Below are positions 17,372 through 28,200 of a stretch of 64,000 bases of DNA, in pieces. A program made the translations under genes and the position numbers. The number at the start of each line of letters is the position of its first letter. The stretch's first letter is position 1. This DNA is from 40-80 sp964503665. GTDB taxonomy: Bacteria > Bacteroidota > Bacteroidia > Flavobacteriales_D > Crocinitomicaceae. The DNA is taken from contig CAZDAR010000005.1 of NCBI GenBank assembly GCA_964503665.1, forward strand, positions 33,251 to 97,250, in the 5' to 3' direction. The notes beneath the pieces were generated by a model. It was not told the origin of the DNA. It saw only the letters and a list, made by a program, of their open reading frames with translations, and made no database searches.

Positions 17372-18343
17372 ATGAAAAAAATTGCAATCATCTGTGGTGG
17401 CTTTTCCTCCGAGTATGAAATTTCATTAAAAAGTGCCGCTACTATTTTGGCTAATTTTCCAAAGGAGTTTGATGCTTTCCTAATAGAATTAAATAAAGAC
17501 GGTTGGACCGCAATTTATAACGAAAAACGCTACACTGTTGATCCTTGGACTTTGTCTTTCTCCACCGAAAATGGAACGGTAAAAACAGACGCAGCCATCA
17601 TTTACATTCATGGAAATCCAGGAGAAAATGGACGTTTACCTGCATTATTTGAAATGCAAAACATTCCGTTTGTCAATTCTGGAGGATTGGCTTCTCACCT
17701 ATCGTTTGACAAATGGTATTGCAACCAATTTTTAAACAACTTTGGAATTAAAGTAGCCAATTCATTATTTCTGAAAGACGAAAATCAATATACGTCAGAC
17801 TTTATCATTGCTGAATTAGGACTTCCTTGTTTTGTAAAACCTACCGATTCTGGTTCTTCATATGGTATTTCAAAAGTGTCTAAAGAAGAAGAATTACTGC
17901 CAGCATTAAAAATGGCTTTTGCCGAAGGAAAAATGGTGGTAGTAGAGCGTTTCTTAAAGGGAACAGAAGTGACGTGTGCTGTTTACCAAACCAATGAAGG
18001 CATAAAAGTACTACCTTTGACCGAAATAGTGTCCGAAAATGACTTTTTTGACTACGGCGCTAAATACTTAGGTCAATCACAAGAAATTACGCCAGCGAGA
18101 GTAAGTGATGACATAAAAGCAAAAGTTCAAGCCGTTGCAAAAGAGGTGTATCAGTTGTTAAACTTGCGATCTATTGCTCGTGTCGATTTTATGGTCGTGA
18201 ATGGTGAACCATTTGTGATTGAAGTCAACACGACACCTGGATTTTCGAACGCTAGTTTAGTTCCGCAAATGCTTGCATGCGAAGGAATTAAGATTGAAGA
18301 CTTTTGGAGAGATATTGTTAATTTTGAATTGAATTTAAATTAA
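17372..18343 (+). CDS. ddl: D-alanine--D-alanine ligase
   Basis: Ddl joins two D-alanines with ATP to make the dipeptide that ends the peptidoglycan stem peptide. It is an ATP-grasp enzyme of 323 residues, the usual size. Motifs are GGFSSEYEISLKSA at the N-terminus, HGNPGENG (~90), CFVKPTDSGSSYGISKV (~150-170), the ARVDFMV strand and EVNTTPGFSNASLVPQ (~287-302) with metal and substrate ligands. rfbB begins nine bases downstream, so the two envelope genes form an operon. Confidence 0.96.
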   Translation: MKKIAIICGGFSSEYEISLKSAATILANFPKEFDAFLIELNKDGWTAIYNEKRYTVDPWTLSFSTENGTVKTDAAIIYIHGNPGENGRLPALFEMQNIPFVNSGGLASHLSFDKWYCNQFLNNFGIKVANSLFLKDENQYTSDFIIAELGLPCFVKPTDSGSSYGISKVSKEEELLPALKMAFAEGKMVVVERFLKGTEVTCAVYQTNEGIKVLPLTEIVSENDFFDYGAKYLGQSQEITPARVSDDIKAKVQAVAKEVYQLLNLRSIARVDFMVVNGEPFVIEVNTTPGFSNASLVPQMLACEGIKIEDFWRDIVNFELNLN

Positions 18344-18352
18344 AACTATTAT

Positions 18353-19396
18353 ATGAACATTCTGATTACTGGTGGAGCTGGATTTATTGGATCTCATGTT
18401 GTTAGACGATTCGTCAAGAAATACCCGAACTACACCATTGTAAATTTCGACAAACTTACCTACGCAGGAAATATCCAAAATTTGGAAGACATCCAAGATG
18501 CATCTAATTACCACTTCGTAAAAGGCGATATTTGTTCAGCAGAAGAGGTTCAAAAAGCATTTGAAGATTACAACATTACCCATGTTATTCATTTAGCAGC
18601 AGAATCGCATGTCGATCGCTCGATTGATGGTCCAATGCCTTTTGCAATGACGAATGTTATCGGAACACTCAATTTATTAGAAGTGGCGCGTTCTAAATGG
18701 AAAATAGGTGAAGATCACGTTTTTCATCACGTTTCAACAGACGAGGTGTACGGAAGTTTAGGAAAAGAAGGATTGTTCCACGAAACCACTGCTTACGACC
18801 CAAGAAGTCCTTATTCGGCTTCAAAAGCGGCCTCTGATCATTTTGTGAATGCTTATTTTCACACGTATGGATTACCGATAAAATTATCCAACTGTTCCAA
18901 TAACTACGGAAGTCATCATTTCCCTGAGAAGTTGATTCCTTTGATGATTTTGAACATTCTAAATAAGCAAGATTTACCCGTTTACGGAAAAGGCGAAAAT
19001 ATCCGCGATTGGTTGTGGGTTGAAGATCATGCTTCTGCCATTGATACTATTTTTCATAACGGAACTTTAGGTGAATCCTACAACATTGGAGGTTTAAACG
19101 AGTGGACAAATATCGACTTGGTCAATTACCTATGCGACTTGATGGACGAAAAACTCGACCGTCCAAAAGGAAATAGCAGAGAATTAATCCGTTTTGTAAA
19201 AGATCGCGCTGGTCACGATATGCGCTACGCCATCGATGCGACTAAAATAGAAACTGAATTAGGCTGGAAACCGTCCATTACTTTCGAGGAAGGTTTGTCG
19301 AAAACCGTAGATTGGTATTTAGAGAACCAAGGTTGGGTGAAGAATGTGACTTCGGGCGCTTATCAGGAGTATTACGATAAAATGTACGGTAAATAA
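18353..19396 (+). CDS. rfbB: dTDP-glucose 4,6-dehydratase
   Basis: RfbB converts dTDP-glucose to dTDP-4-keto-6-deoxyglucose, the first committed step to rhamnose and other deoxysugars. It is an extended short-chain dehydrogenase of 347 residues: NAD-binding GGAGFIGSH (7-15), HLAAESHVDRS (~81-91), STDEVYGSL (catalytic Thr-Asp-Glu) and YSASKAASDHFV with the catalytic Tyr-x3-Lys. The companion rfbA, rfbC and rfbD genes are not adjacent. It is probably co-transcribed with ddl. Confidence 0.93.
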   Translation: MNILITGGAGFIGSHVVRRFVKKYPNYTIVNFDKLTYAGNIQNLEDIQDASNYHFVKGDICSAEEVQKAFEDYNITHVIHLAAESHVDRSIDGPMPFAMTNVIGTLNLLEVARSKWKIGEDHVFHHVSTDEVYGSLGKEGLFHETTAYDPRSPYSASKAASDHFVNAYFHTYGLPIKLSNCSNNYGSHHFPEKLIPLMILNILNKQDLPVYGKGENIRDWLWVEDHASAIDTIFHNGTLGESYNIGGLNEWTNIDLVNYLCDLMDEKLDRPKGNSRELIRFVKDRAGHDMRYAIDATKIETELGWKPSITFEEGLSKTVDWYLENQGWVKNVTSGAYQEYYDKMYGK

Positions 19397-19465
19397 GTGA
19401 ACAGAATGAGGAAATAACGCTCTCATTCTCGCTCGGGCATTAATGTGGGTGAACAGAATAAAGAA

Positions 19466-19514
19466 AAAAAAGAGTGAAAAACCTCGCTATCGCTCTGTTT
19501 CTCACTCTTTTTTT
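19466..19514. terminator. terminator shared by rfbB and tRNA-Leu
   Basis: A 12-bp stem, AAAAAAGAGTGA with TCACTCTTTTTT, encloses a 24-base loop and has A and T tails on both sides. It sits directly after the 3' end of the leftward tRNA and about 70 bases after rfbB. Confidence 0.75.
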
Positions 19515-19515
19515 G

Positions 19516-19597
19516 TACCCAGGGCGGGAATCGAACCCGCACTCCTCGCGGAACTGGATTTTGAATCCAGCGCGTCTACCAATTCCGCCACCTGGGC
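19516..19597 (-). tRNA. tRNA-Leu (anticodon CAA)
   Basis: On the minus strand an 82-base cloverleaf can be drawn. The acceptor GCCCAGG pairs with CCTGGGT; the anticodon stem CTGGA/TCCAG encloses the loop TTCAAAA with anticodon CAA; there is a class II variable arm; and the T arm contains GGTTCGATTCC. The 3' CCA is not encoded. The anticodon reads TTG leucine codons. Confidence 0.97.
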
Positions 19598-19702
19598 ATT
19601 GAATTGGTCTGCAAAGATAAAAACTTTTTTTGATTGATTTTCGGATTTTATATTTTTTGAATAAAAATTCTTGAAATCAAGCTCAGTAGTCACATTTGAT
19701 AT

Positions 19703-20287
19703 TTAATTCTCCGTAAAATCGGCAATTAACACATCATATATTCGCGCAACTGGCAATCCCATCACATTGAAATAAGAGCCTTCAATAGAAGAAATCCCGG
19801 TGTAACCAATCCATTCTTGAATGCCATAACCGCCCGCTTTGTCAAATGGTTGGTATATGTCGATATAGTAATCAATTTGTTCGGTCGTTAGATTTTTAAA
19901 CACCACTTTCGTGACATCTGAAAAAGAAATGGTTTTATCTTTGGATGTTAGACAAACGCCTGTAATTACTTCGTGTGTTTTACCCGATAGCATTCGCAAC
20001 ATTTCTTGCGCGTGAACTCTGTTCTTCGGTTTACCAAGAATTTGATTATCACAAACAACGACTGTATCAGAAGTAATAATAAGCTCATTTTCATTCATAC
20101 TGGACAAATGTGCTTTTCCTTTCTCTCGAGCCAAATACTCGGCAACGGTATTTAATGGAATGTCATTTGGAAAGGTTTCATCAATTTCGATGGTGCGTAC
20201 CTTAAATTCAATATCTAATCCTTCTAAAAGTTGTTTACGTCGAGGAGATTGAGAACCTAAAATGATTGTATAAGGTGTTTTCAACAT
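19703..20287 (-). CDS. maf: Maf-like nucleoside triphosphate pyrophosphatase
   Basis: Maf proteins hydrolyse non-canonical or modified nucleoside triphosphates (dTTP/UTP or m7GTP types) to monophosphates and can affect cell division. The 194-residue protein has the N-terminal signature ILGSQSPRRKQLLEGL, the central SDTVVVCDNQILGKP, and the KAGGYGIQ and GSYFNVMGLPV motifs. All are standard for the family. It is a leftward gene just beyond the terminator of the dehydrogenase gene. Confidence 0.93.
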   Translation of the reverse strand: MLKTPYTIILGSQSPRRKQLLEGLDIEFKVRTIEIDETFPNDIPLNTVAEYLAREKGKAHLSSMNENELIITSDTVVVCDNQILGKPKNRVHAQEMLRMLSGKTHEVITGVCLTSKDKTISFSDVTKVVFKNLTTEQIDYYIDIYQPFDKAGGYGIQEWIGYTGISSIEGSYFNVMGLPVARIYDVLIADFTEN

Positions 20288-20303
20288 ATTTTAAGAATAA
20301 AAA

Positions 20304-20330
20304 AATCCCGACAATGCTATTATCGGGATT
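20304..20330 (-). terminator. terminator of the ALDH gene
   Basis: On the minus strand the stem AATCCCGA/TCGGGATT is followed by a run of T, 17 bases after the stop of the aldehyde dehydrogenase gene. Confidence 0.85.
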
Positions 20331-20346
20331 CATTGGGATTTTAAAA

Positions 20347-21891
20347 TTATAAATCAAATTTGATTCCTTGTGCTAATGGCAAACTATCCGAATAATTAAT
20401 GGTATTCGTTTGTCTTCTCATATACACTTTCCAAGCATCTGAACCAGACTCTCGGCCGCCACCTGTTTCTTTTTCACCTCCGAAAGCACCACCAATTTCG
20501 GCACCTGAAGTTCCAATATTCACATTAGCAATACCACAGTCAGAACCTGATGCAGAAAGGAATTTCTCCGCATCTTTTAAGTCGTTCGTCATAATAGCAG
20601 AAGATAATCCTTGTGGAACACCATTTTGAATTTCAATTGCCTCTTCAACACTTCCAGAGTATTTGATTAGGTATAAAATCGGTGCAAAAGTTTCCGTTTG
20701 AACGATATTGTATTCATTCTTCGCTTCAAAAATCGCTGGTTTCACATAACATCCTGAAGCATACGCATCTCCTGTTAAAACGCCACCTTCTACTACTGGG
20801 ATACATCCTTCTGCTTTTGCTTTGTCTAAAGCCGCTAAATACGTGTCAACCGCCATTTTATCCATCAATGGACCAACGTGATTGTTAATATCTAATGGAT
20901 CGCCAATTTTCAATTGTCCGTATGCTTTAACGATTGCGTCTCTAACTTTGTCGAAAATAGATTCATGAATGATTAATCGACGTGTTGTTGTACAACGTTG
21001 TCCACATGTTCCCACGGCACCAAAAACAGCTCCTGGAACGACCACTTTCAATTCTGCTGAAGGCGTAATGATAATCGCATTGTTTCCTCCTAACTCTAGT
21101 AAAGATCTTCCCAAACGTCTTGCAACGGCCTCTGAAACGGCCTTACCCATTCTAGTAGAACCTGTTGCAGAAATCAACGGAACACGTTTGTCATTCGATA
21201 ATAGTTGACCAATTGACGCATCTCCAATCACTAAGTTTGAAATTCCCTCTGGTAAATTATTTTCCTTAAGGACGTTCGCAATGATATGTTGACAAGCAAC
21301 GGCTGTAATCGGTGTTTTCTCTGATGGTTTCCACACACAAACGTCTCCACAAATCCAAGCTAAAGCGGTATTCCAAGACCAAACAGCCACAGGGAAGTTA
21401 AAAGCAGAAATAATTCCTACAATTCCCAATGGATGATATTGTTCGTACATTCTATGAATAGCTCGTTCTGAGTGCATCGTTAAACCATACAATTGACGCG
21501 ATTGACCAACTGCAAAATCACAGATATCAATCATTTCTTGTACTTCTCCCCAACCTTCTTGAAGCGATTTACCCATTTCATACGACACTAATTTTCCTAA
21601 AGCGTCTTTATGTAAACGAAGTGCATCACCAAATTGGCGAACGATTTCTCCTCTTTTTGGAGCAGGAACGGTTTTCCAAACTTTATACGCTTCTTGCGCT
21701 TTAACGATTGCTTTGTTATAATCCTCTTCTGTTGCAGCAGTAACAGATGCAATCAATTTACCATCAACTGGTGAAAAAGACTCAATGACACTGCCTTTTG
21801 TTTTCAACCAATCACTTCCTGTACTAACGCCGTTTGAAAGAGCGGAAACATTCAACTCTTTTAAAATTTCAGCTATATTAAATTTACTCAT
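20347..21891 (-). CDS. ALDH7-type aldehyde dehydrogenase
   Basis: The 514-residue NAD(P)-dependent dehydrogenase best fits the ALDH7 (antiquitin, alpha-aminoadipic semialdehyde dehydrogenase) group by length and by WNTALAWICGDVCVWKPSEKTP in the cofactor region, ELGGNNAIII (general-base Glu) and GTCGQRCTTTRR holding the catalytic Cys. In lysine breakdown this enzyme oxidises aminoadipate semialdehyde to aminoadipate. No other lysine-degradation gene is adjacent, so the physiological aldehyde is inferred from family only. Confidence 0.88.
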   Translation of the reverse strand: MSKFNIAEILKELNVSALSNGVSTGSDWLKTKGSVIESFSPVDGKLIASVTAATEEDYNKAIVKAQEAYKVWKTVPAPKRGEIVRQFGDALRLHKDALGKLVSYEMGKSLQEGWGEVQEMIDICDFAVGQSRQLYGLTMHSERAIHRMYEQYHPLGIVGIISAFNFPVAVWSWNTALAWICGDVCVWKPSEKTPITAVACQHIIANVLKENNLPEGISNLVIGDASIGQLLSNDKRVPLISATGSTRMGKAVSEAVARRLGRSLLELGGNNAIIITPSAELKVVVPGAVFGAVGTCGQRCTTTRRLIIHESIFDKVRDAIVKAYGQLKIGDPLDINNHVGPLMDKMAVDTYLAALDKAKAEGCIPVVEGGVLTGDAYASGCYVKPAIFEAKNEYNIVQTETFAPILYLIKYSGSVEEAIEIQNGVPQGLSSAIMTNDLKDAEKFLSASGSDCGIANVNIGTSGAEIGGAFGGEKETGGGRESGSDAWKVYMRRQTNTINYSDSLPLAQGIKFDL

Positions 21892-21958
21892 GCTATATAT
21901 TAAATTACAAATGATTTAATTGCAAATTACAAGTGAAATACGATTTTTACTTGCTTTA

Positions 21959-21966
21959 CAAAAGTA
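21959..21966 (-). promoter_or_regulatory. -7 promoter element of the ALDH gene
   Basis: On the minus strand TACTTTTG matches TAnnTTTG and lies about 68 bases before the ATG. Confidence 0.45.
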
Positions 21967-21982
21967 ATGATTTTTCTGGTTA

Positions 21983-24253
21983 TTACGGTTGAAAATAGTT
22001 TCCTAAACTATAACAGTTGGAGATTTCATTGTAATGATCGGGCAATTTATTCATGGATTTTTTAAAGTCGTTATCCACATCTTTTGTTGCAAATTCAATC
22101 ATATAAAAACACAAAGCCTTGAATTTCTTATTCTTCGTTTGTTCAAATGCTTTATGATAATATTTCTGCGCCAAATGATTGTTTCGATATTCATCTTCGT
22201 CCACGTAAGAAGGTTGGTCCCAATTAAAATTGGAGGTCGATTGAAAACGTCGCATCATCCATGAATTGCCATGTTGTGACATGTTGTAATAGCAATTCGC
22301 CACGATGAAACTGTAATAGGCATTTTTAGGGTTTTTGGGGTCATTGCTCTTATCAATATAATCGATTAAATGTTCTAATACAGAGAGTTTTGACAATCGG
22401 AAATCTTTTCGATCTGGAATAAAATCAGGTGTATTTTTGATGTCGTAAAATGGATTCGCATCAAAAATCCAATAGCCATAATCGTATTTATTTCGTTCCC
22501 ATCGCTGATAATTTTTGTTCCAATATTCTTTTTTCGTAGATTGAAAAGCAGTTAAAGCTGCGGATAGATTATCTTCTCGGATATATTTCGTTCCCAATAA
22601 ATCAGAAAGTAAATCCTTAGAAACTAGCAATTGCTTAAATATCATTTGATTGAACCCATCGTTTGGTACCTTTCCTAAATAATCTACAATTTGCTGCAAT
22701 TGAGCGGCGCTATAGGTATAATCGATGTAGTCAAAGTAATTACTAAAGTAAAATAGATTTGAAGACTTCTTAGAATGATTTGCTCTCCACCACACATTAT
22801 CATCATAATATTCGTCATAACTATATTCATAACTTCGTCCTGCCAACGAAATAATAGCGACAGCTTCTGGCAATTGATTTAGATATTCTAATTCACGACC
22901 AATGGCAAAAATAAACTTTCGGTCTTCTCGGTTTTTTTGAATCGTCGTTTGCACTTCTTTACTTATCACCACGTTTCCTATCTGCTGTTTGGCGATTTGT
23001 GCTAACGCTAGAACTTGTTCCACTTCTTTGTTCTCTTTCTGATTGGGATGTTGTTTCAGAAACGTTTGTCCTTGTTGAATACATTGTTCAAATGAACGCG
23101 TCATGAATAAGAGTTGTATTTCAACTAATTTCCAATTCTCTGGATTTTGAACGTTTTTCAATTTCACCTTTTGTACAAAATTCAAGAGTTCCTGAGCATA
23201 CAATCTGTCTTTTTCTGAACGTTGACGAGCTGTGGTGGTATTAATTTTAGAATCCATTCTCCAATAATTAGTCTGCTCAGTCGAAGGCATATAATTGACA
23301 TAGTAAGGAGTGAAAATCCAATCTTCCAATTTTTGTATTTCTCGGAATAGGAGAAGTTCAAGCAACTTTGATTTAGAATTGTATTGATAAATCTTCTGTA
23401 AATAGTCTAAATTCGGATCTAGCCGCTGAACAGAAGCAAAGATATAAGCATTCGCTCGGTCGTTATCATCTTTTGCTTTGTCTAATGCTTCTCGCAATGA
23501 AAACGAATCGTTAAAATGATAATAACAGATTTGGGCTTTTTGTCGAGAATTCACTAGTACATTGGCCTTATCCAAACTGTTACTTTCTTTTGAGAAACAA
23601 TAAAAGTAAAGTCCCCAATAATAGAGAAAGTCTTTCGGTGAATGCGCAAAATTGCGATTGAAAGTAGTCCCAATTGCTTTATAATTTTGATTGTAATATT
23701 CCAATCGAATTTGTAAAAAAGCGTATCTGCGTTTTAAATCTTCATTCGTAACCGTTTTTAATTGGTTATCAATCTTAGCGATTAACTTTTTACGATTAAT
23801 TGACATTAATTGAGGATTCTCTTGGCGCTCCCACGCATCATTTTCATAATCAACTGAATTGTACGGTTCACATTCTTTCGCCATTTTAAGATAGTCGAGA
23901 ATATCCGTTCGTTTATTTTGAAACAAATAGCGAATAAACTCATTGGTCGATTGCGCATTAAAATCTGAATAGGATTGACTGTACAGAAAATTAGAAATGG
24001 CACTTTTACTTACCTTATTTCCTGCTAGTTTTTGCCAAGCATGGACATTTTCATCGTAATCTGATTCTTGAAAACTTAAAAAAAACTCATCCGAATTGTA
24101 TAAAAAAGCAGCATATTCCGAAGGAACAGAAAGATACCTCGGTTGAAACAGTGAAAATCGAACAGATTTTCCATAAGGTTCAAACCAGCAGGCTGAAACC
24201 GAATAAATATTAATGCTGAAGCAAACGAGTGTAAATAGCAGTAATTTCTTCAT
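21983..24253 (-). CDS. large exported protein of unknown function
   Basis: The protein has ~756 residues. ATG 24253 is preferred to the GTG directly before it. The N-terminus is a signal peptide (LLLFTLVCFSINIYSVSA) followed by a conserved-looking CWFEPYG. The body is helical, rich in Tyr, Asn and Gln, and shows repeat-like helix pairs resembling TPR/SEL1 solenoids (for example ALTAFQSTKKEYWNKN, AYYSFIVANCYYNMSQ, LAQKYYHKAFEQTKNKKFKA), which suggests a protein-binding scaffold in the periplasm. I cannot assign a function. It overlaps the lipoprotein gene upstream by 44 bases, so the two are translated together. Confidence 0.65.
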   Translation of the reverse strand: MKKLLLFTLVCFSINIYSVSACWFEPYGKSVRFSLFQPRYLSVPSEYAAFLYNSDEFFLSFQESDYDENVHAWQKLAGNKVSKSAISNFLYSQSYSDFNAQSTNEFIRYLFQNKRTDILDYLKMAKECEPYNSVDYENDAWERQENPQLMSINRKKLIAKIDNQLKTVTNEDLKRRYAFLQIRLEYYNQNYKAIGTTFNRNFAHSPKDFLYYWGLYFYCFSKESNSLDKANVLVNSRQKAQICYYHFNDSFSLREALDKAKDDNDRANAYIFASVQRLDPNLDYLQKIYQYNSKSKLLELLLFREIQKLEDWIFTPYYVNYMPSTEQTNYWRMDSKINTTTARQRSEKDRLYAQELLNFVQKVKLKNVQNPENWKLVEIQLLFMTRSFEQCIQQGQTFLKQHPNQKENKEVEQVLALAQIAKQQIGNVVISKEVQTTIQKNREDRKFIFAIGRELEYLNQLPEAVAIISLAGRSYEYSYDEYYDDNVWWRANHSKKSSNLFYFSNYFDYIDYTYSAAQLQQIVDYLGKVPNDGFNQMIFKQLLVSKDLLSDLLGTKYIREDNLSAALTAFQSTKKEYWNKNYQRWERNKYDYGYWIFDANPFYDIKNTPDFIPDRKDFRLSKLSVLEHLIDYIDKSNDPKNPKNAYYSFIVANCYYNMSQHGNSWMMRRFQSTSNFNWDQPSYVDEDEYRNNHLAQKYYHKAFEQTKNKKFKALCFYMIEFATKDVDNDFKKSMNKLPDHYNEISNCYSLGNYFQP

Positions 24254-25229
24254 CACTATATTTATTAAATGTGGAACTTTGGAAATCGAATAAACTCACT
24301 GTAACTTGCTTGTCTAACGGAACATATTTTCGAATTAAATCTAATGATTTAGCTAAAGTCTCTGGTTTTACCTCTTCAATTTTAATTCGATCACCGACCT
24401 TTACGTACGTTGAATTTCCAATAGAATGATCTTCTGTTACTTCATACCACATATCGTCCAACTTCTTTGTGAAATCGACAATGTCATTTTTATCCACATT
24501 CATTAATTGTGAAAACTGATTGTTATGATACAAAATTGCCCACGAGAAAACGGGTAAAGCGATATCCAAATGCAGTGGGTATTTCTCCTTATTGACTAAA
24601 TACTTTTTCAATTCGTCGACTTCTAAAACAGAATTCCTCTTGGGATCCGAAAGTGGTGGAATTAAATTATAGCACATCAACATCGCTTTATCTACCGGTG
24701 GAACGCCCATTTTGTTCGGATAAGCATACGGATACAAACGCAAGGTGTAACTCAGCTTCTTCTTCGATAATTCTTTTATCTTTTTCAAGAGGTGGAAGTA
24801 CTTATCTTTGGTTGATTCCGTCCAGTCACAATCAATCTGAATTTCATCGTAAGCGTAAGCTTTCTTTTCATCCCACCTATCAACGGTGTATTTGTTAATT
24901 AGAAAGACGATGTTATCTGCCAATTCATCTAAGGTCTTTTCAGTATTGTGCTTGAAGATTTCATTCTTTATAAAGATGGTAGGAACAATTTTTAATCCTT
25001 CCAATTCATAATAACTTGGACGATTTTTATTGTATGGGAAATTCCCTTCTATTTCATTATAATCGACCTCAAATAAACGATAATACACTTTTTGAATTTC
25101 AAGACTGTCCAATTTTGTACCATCTAAAGAACCTTGTTGCCAATAGTAAACCGCTTTTTCAATAGATTCAGGTGTTTTTTTTCCACAGCTGACTGCCAGA
25201 AATAAAAGAAGATAAATTAGATTTTTCAT
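24210..25229 (-). CDS. putative lipoprotein, TIM-barrel-like (DUF3142-like)
   Basis: The 339-residue protein has a lipoprotein signal with lipobox LAVSC (Cys15). IQIDCDWTESTKDKYFHLL (~130-148), followed by LSYTLRLYPYAYPN, suggests a beta-alpha barrel with an acidic strand end, as in DUF3142-type or glycoside-hydrolase-like proteins. Enzymatic activity is not shown by any motif I can name. It follows sprA by 49 bases on the same strand and overlaps the large unknown gene downstream, so it belongs to the leftward maeB-ruvA-sprA run. Confidence 0.55.
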   Translation of the reverse strand: MKNLIYLLLFLAVSCGKKTPESIEKAVYYWQQGSLDGTKLDSLEIQKVYYRLFEVDYNEIEGNFPYNKNRPSYYELEGLKIVPTIFIKNEIFKHNTEKTLDELADNIVFLINKYTVDRWDEKKAYAYDEIQIDCDWTESTKDKYFHLLKKIKELSKKKLSYTLRLYPYAYPNKMGVPPVDKAMLMCYNLIPPLSDPKRNSVLEVDELKKYLVNKEKYPLHLDIALPVFSWAILYHNNQFSQLMNVDKNDIVDFTKKLDDMWYEVTEDHSIGNSTYVKVGDRIKIEEVKPETLAKSLDLIRKYVPLDKQVTVSLFDFQSSTFNKYSDEEITAIYTRLLQH

Positions 25230-25278
25230 AATAGTGATAAAGTGACGATATTAAACAACCGTTATTCTAGAAGATAAA

Positions 25279-28200
25279 TTAGATTCCTCCTAAGTTTACT
25301 CTCAATCTAAGACCACATTGCAAGTTTGCCGTTGGGTAGCTAATCATCACTTTTGGAGTGTTAATCGTATGGTCATAATACAACTGAATTGTAAACATCG
25401 AATTGATGGTATAATCTATCGTTGATTTAATAGACATAATTCGCTGACCTCCAGTTGCGTCATTCGTATTTTGATCCGTTTTACGTATAACGGTAATATT
25501 ATCTCTTAAACTAAAGTCAACACGAATAATTAGTGGTTCTTCAATTGTTTTATTACGAATTTTAAAAGGCAATCTAACTTTTGGAATTTTATATCCTAAA
25601 CCGAACACATATTCTTCTCCTCTAATTTCAGTTACTTGATTATTGGACAAGGCAAGGTTTTCATTTCTATCCTTCTTATATTCAAATTTCGTCAACAAGT
25701 CTTGTCCAAATAATTTCCATGTCGCATCCATTCCAATTAATGGAGAGAAGCGCTCTACAATAGAGACATTAGAAATGACATGGGAAGCATAGAAGTTATT
25801 ATTCAAGTCGACTAATGAAGAGAATCCATCGGCATCTTGCTCCGCTTTTAAGTTCGTCTGTAAACCGCCGATTGTCACCGTGGAAGAATAGCTGTGTCTC
25901 AATACAAAGTTTCGTACCATCTTTTGTGCAAACTTCATCTTACTCAAACCATTATACGATATGTTCCAGTTTGGTAACGGAATATTACTCAGTGGATTTA
26001 TTGTTCTACTATTTACTTTTCTGTCTGTATATGCGGCCAAGAAAGCACCAACAACCACTTCTTGTTGATTGTATCCATACCCTTGAGCGTAACCTTGTGA
26101 ATTAACAGTTGTAGAGTTAGGATTAGCATCTCCTAACAGTCTTGAAACAGAAGCTCTGTTTTCCCGTAAAGCTTCGAAAGTAGCAGACGTATTATCTTTT
26201 CTAAATACACCAAAAGCACTTCCTAAAGAAACATTCGAATAGGTCAACGTCGATATTTGTGTTCTACTTTGACCTTCAAACTGTTGCGTTAAATCATTGT
26301 AACGATAGAATTCACTAGTTGCATTGGTGAAGTTTCTATTCATTGTTAGGTCAATAACTAAATCTTTAATCGGTTGAAGGTTTGCCTTAAGTTGATAATT
26401 TTGAGCATGCATTTGTGTGAATTGTTTATTCAACTCACTGTTTTTAACCAGCCAATTATTATCAGTTGCCACTTGTGCAACACTATACCCATTCCTTTTT
26501 CCTGTCAATGAATAAGGTTGCTGACCGAAAGCAAATCCAGCTAAACCGTTAGCAGTTCTGTTATTCAAACCAAGTATACTTGTTCCTTCACCAAATCCAG
26601 GTAATAAAGTACCATCCGTTACTGCGTACGTTCCAGATACATTTCGAATACTCATCACTGTTCTTGCAAAGAATGCTCCCACAGGATTCAATGGTTTTTG
26701 TTCTAATTCACGTAATTTTTGCTCTTTTTCCTGCTTTTTCTCGTGCTTCTTCACCTTTCTTTTCCATTGACGAAGTTCTTTCTTAGTCATCTCGTCCAAA
26801 GGCTTTGGTGGTTTCAACTCTATTTTCGCTGGTGTCGGTTGTTTTGTTGGAGTTCCCGTTGCAGACTTTCTTCCTCCTGCCGTTGTAGATCTAGTTGTTG
26901 TACTTCCTTTATCAGAGTTAAGTACTTTTTTGAAGTAAGGAATTTTATCATACAACTTGGTAAAGTTCATTTGAACGCTCGAATTAAAGACACGGCTATT
27001 TTGGATAGTATTTCCGTATCTCGATTGACCCAATGGTGCTCGTTGCCAATTATACGTTCCTGAATACTTGACATTTGCTTGAACAAAGTTAAGTGCTGGG
27101 ATCTTATTGATTGGAATGTTGTATTGTAAACTATAATCTTGTAAGTAATTTGTCGTTTGACCAAGCGTCTTTAACTGTTTGGTGATAGTATCTCTAAAGA
27201 CTCTGTAATTATCTGGGTCTAACTTTCTGTTGATACGTCCTTGGTTTTCATCAAATAACGAATTGTTTATTGCGTTAAAGGTGAATTTTAAGTTCTTTGT
27301 TAAGTCCCATCCTAGATAATACGTTCTATTCCAGAAAAATGATTTCACAAAAACAGGGTCGAATTCATAATCTGGAACAAGGTTATTTTTCACTTGTCTT
27401 TCATTATAATTTCGGACAATGTCATTGGTCACTGCTACTGTACTTGGCAGGTAATTAATGTTGAAATCTTTGATAAGATCCAGCCATTTCGTTTTTTGGA
27501 AAGCTTTTACATTTTTAAACGGTTCCCATGGCTTTGAAGAGAAAGAGTAATTATAATTCAGTCCACCTTTCCACGTCTTAGTGATATCGTATTTTATGTT
27601 AAAATCACGGTGAGTTGCTTCAGAATAGGAGTAATTAGCAACGAAGTTAGAAATGTTATAGAATCGATTCTTTGCCGTTGGGCTTTTTTCCTTTCGGACA
27701 CCATTAAAGCTGTACGATTTACGCTCTGTAAAATCCTGACCATCTCTAGCTCTTTCCTTAAATTCAGCACGATCGTAATCACTTAATTTAATATCAGGGT
27801 TATACGGATCATATTCAGGATTAATAATACCTAAAGAGTACGAATAGAAGAAAGGTAAAGAAATCATAGCTCTTCTACCAAAGAACTGACCTAAAGCAAC
27901 ATTCGTATTAAAGTCAAAAGTGTATTGTTCATTCCGTTGACGTTCTAGAATACGGCTATCCACTTGCCCCCAATTCGTTCCTGAATAAGTACCTGCAAAA
28001 TTAAAATTAGCAAAATCAGCTGCTTGAATTTGAAGTCTTGCAAGAGCAGCGGAACCACCTTTAGTATCAAAGTCAGTCAAACGCAATTCATTCACCCAAA
28101 CTAACGCACATTTCTCCATGCCGTCATCTTGCCAGGTGTCATTGCTTGCTTTATTTGGATTACGAACACCTATCATAATAACTTTAAGGCCTTGTAAATT

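Noticed and set aside
19443..19693. Open frames on both strands around 19.5 kb
   Set aside because: They cover tRNA-Leu and its terminator; the peptide text is translated tRNA sequence.
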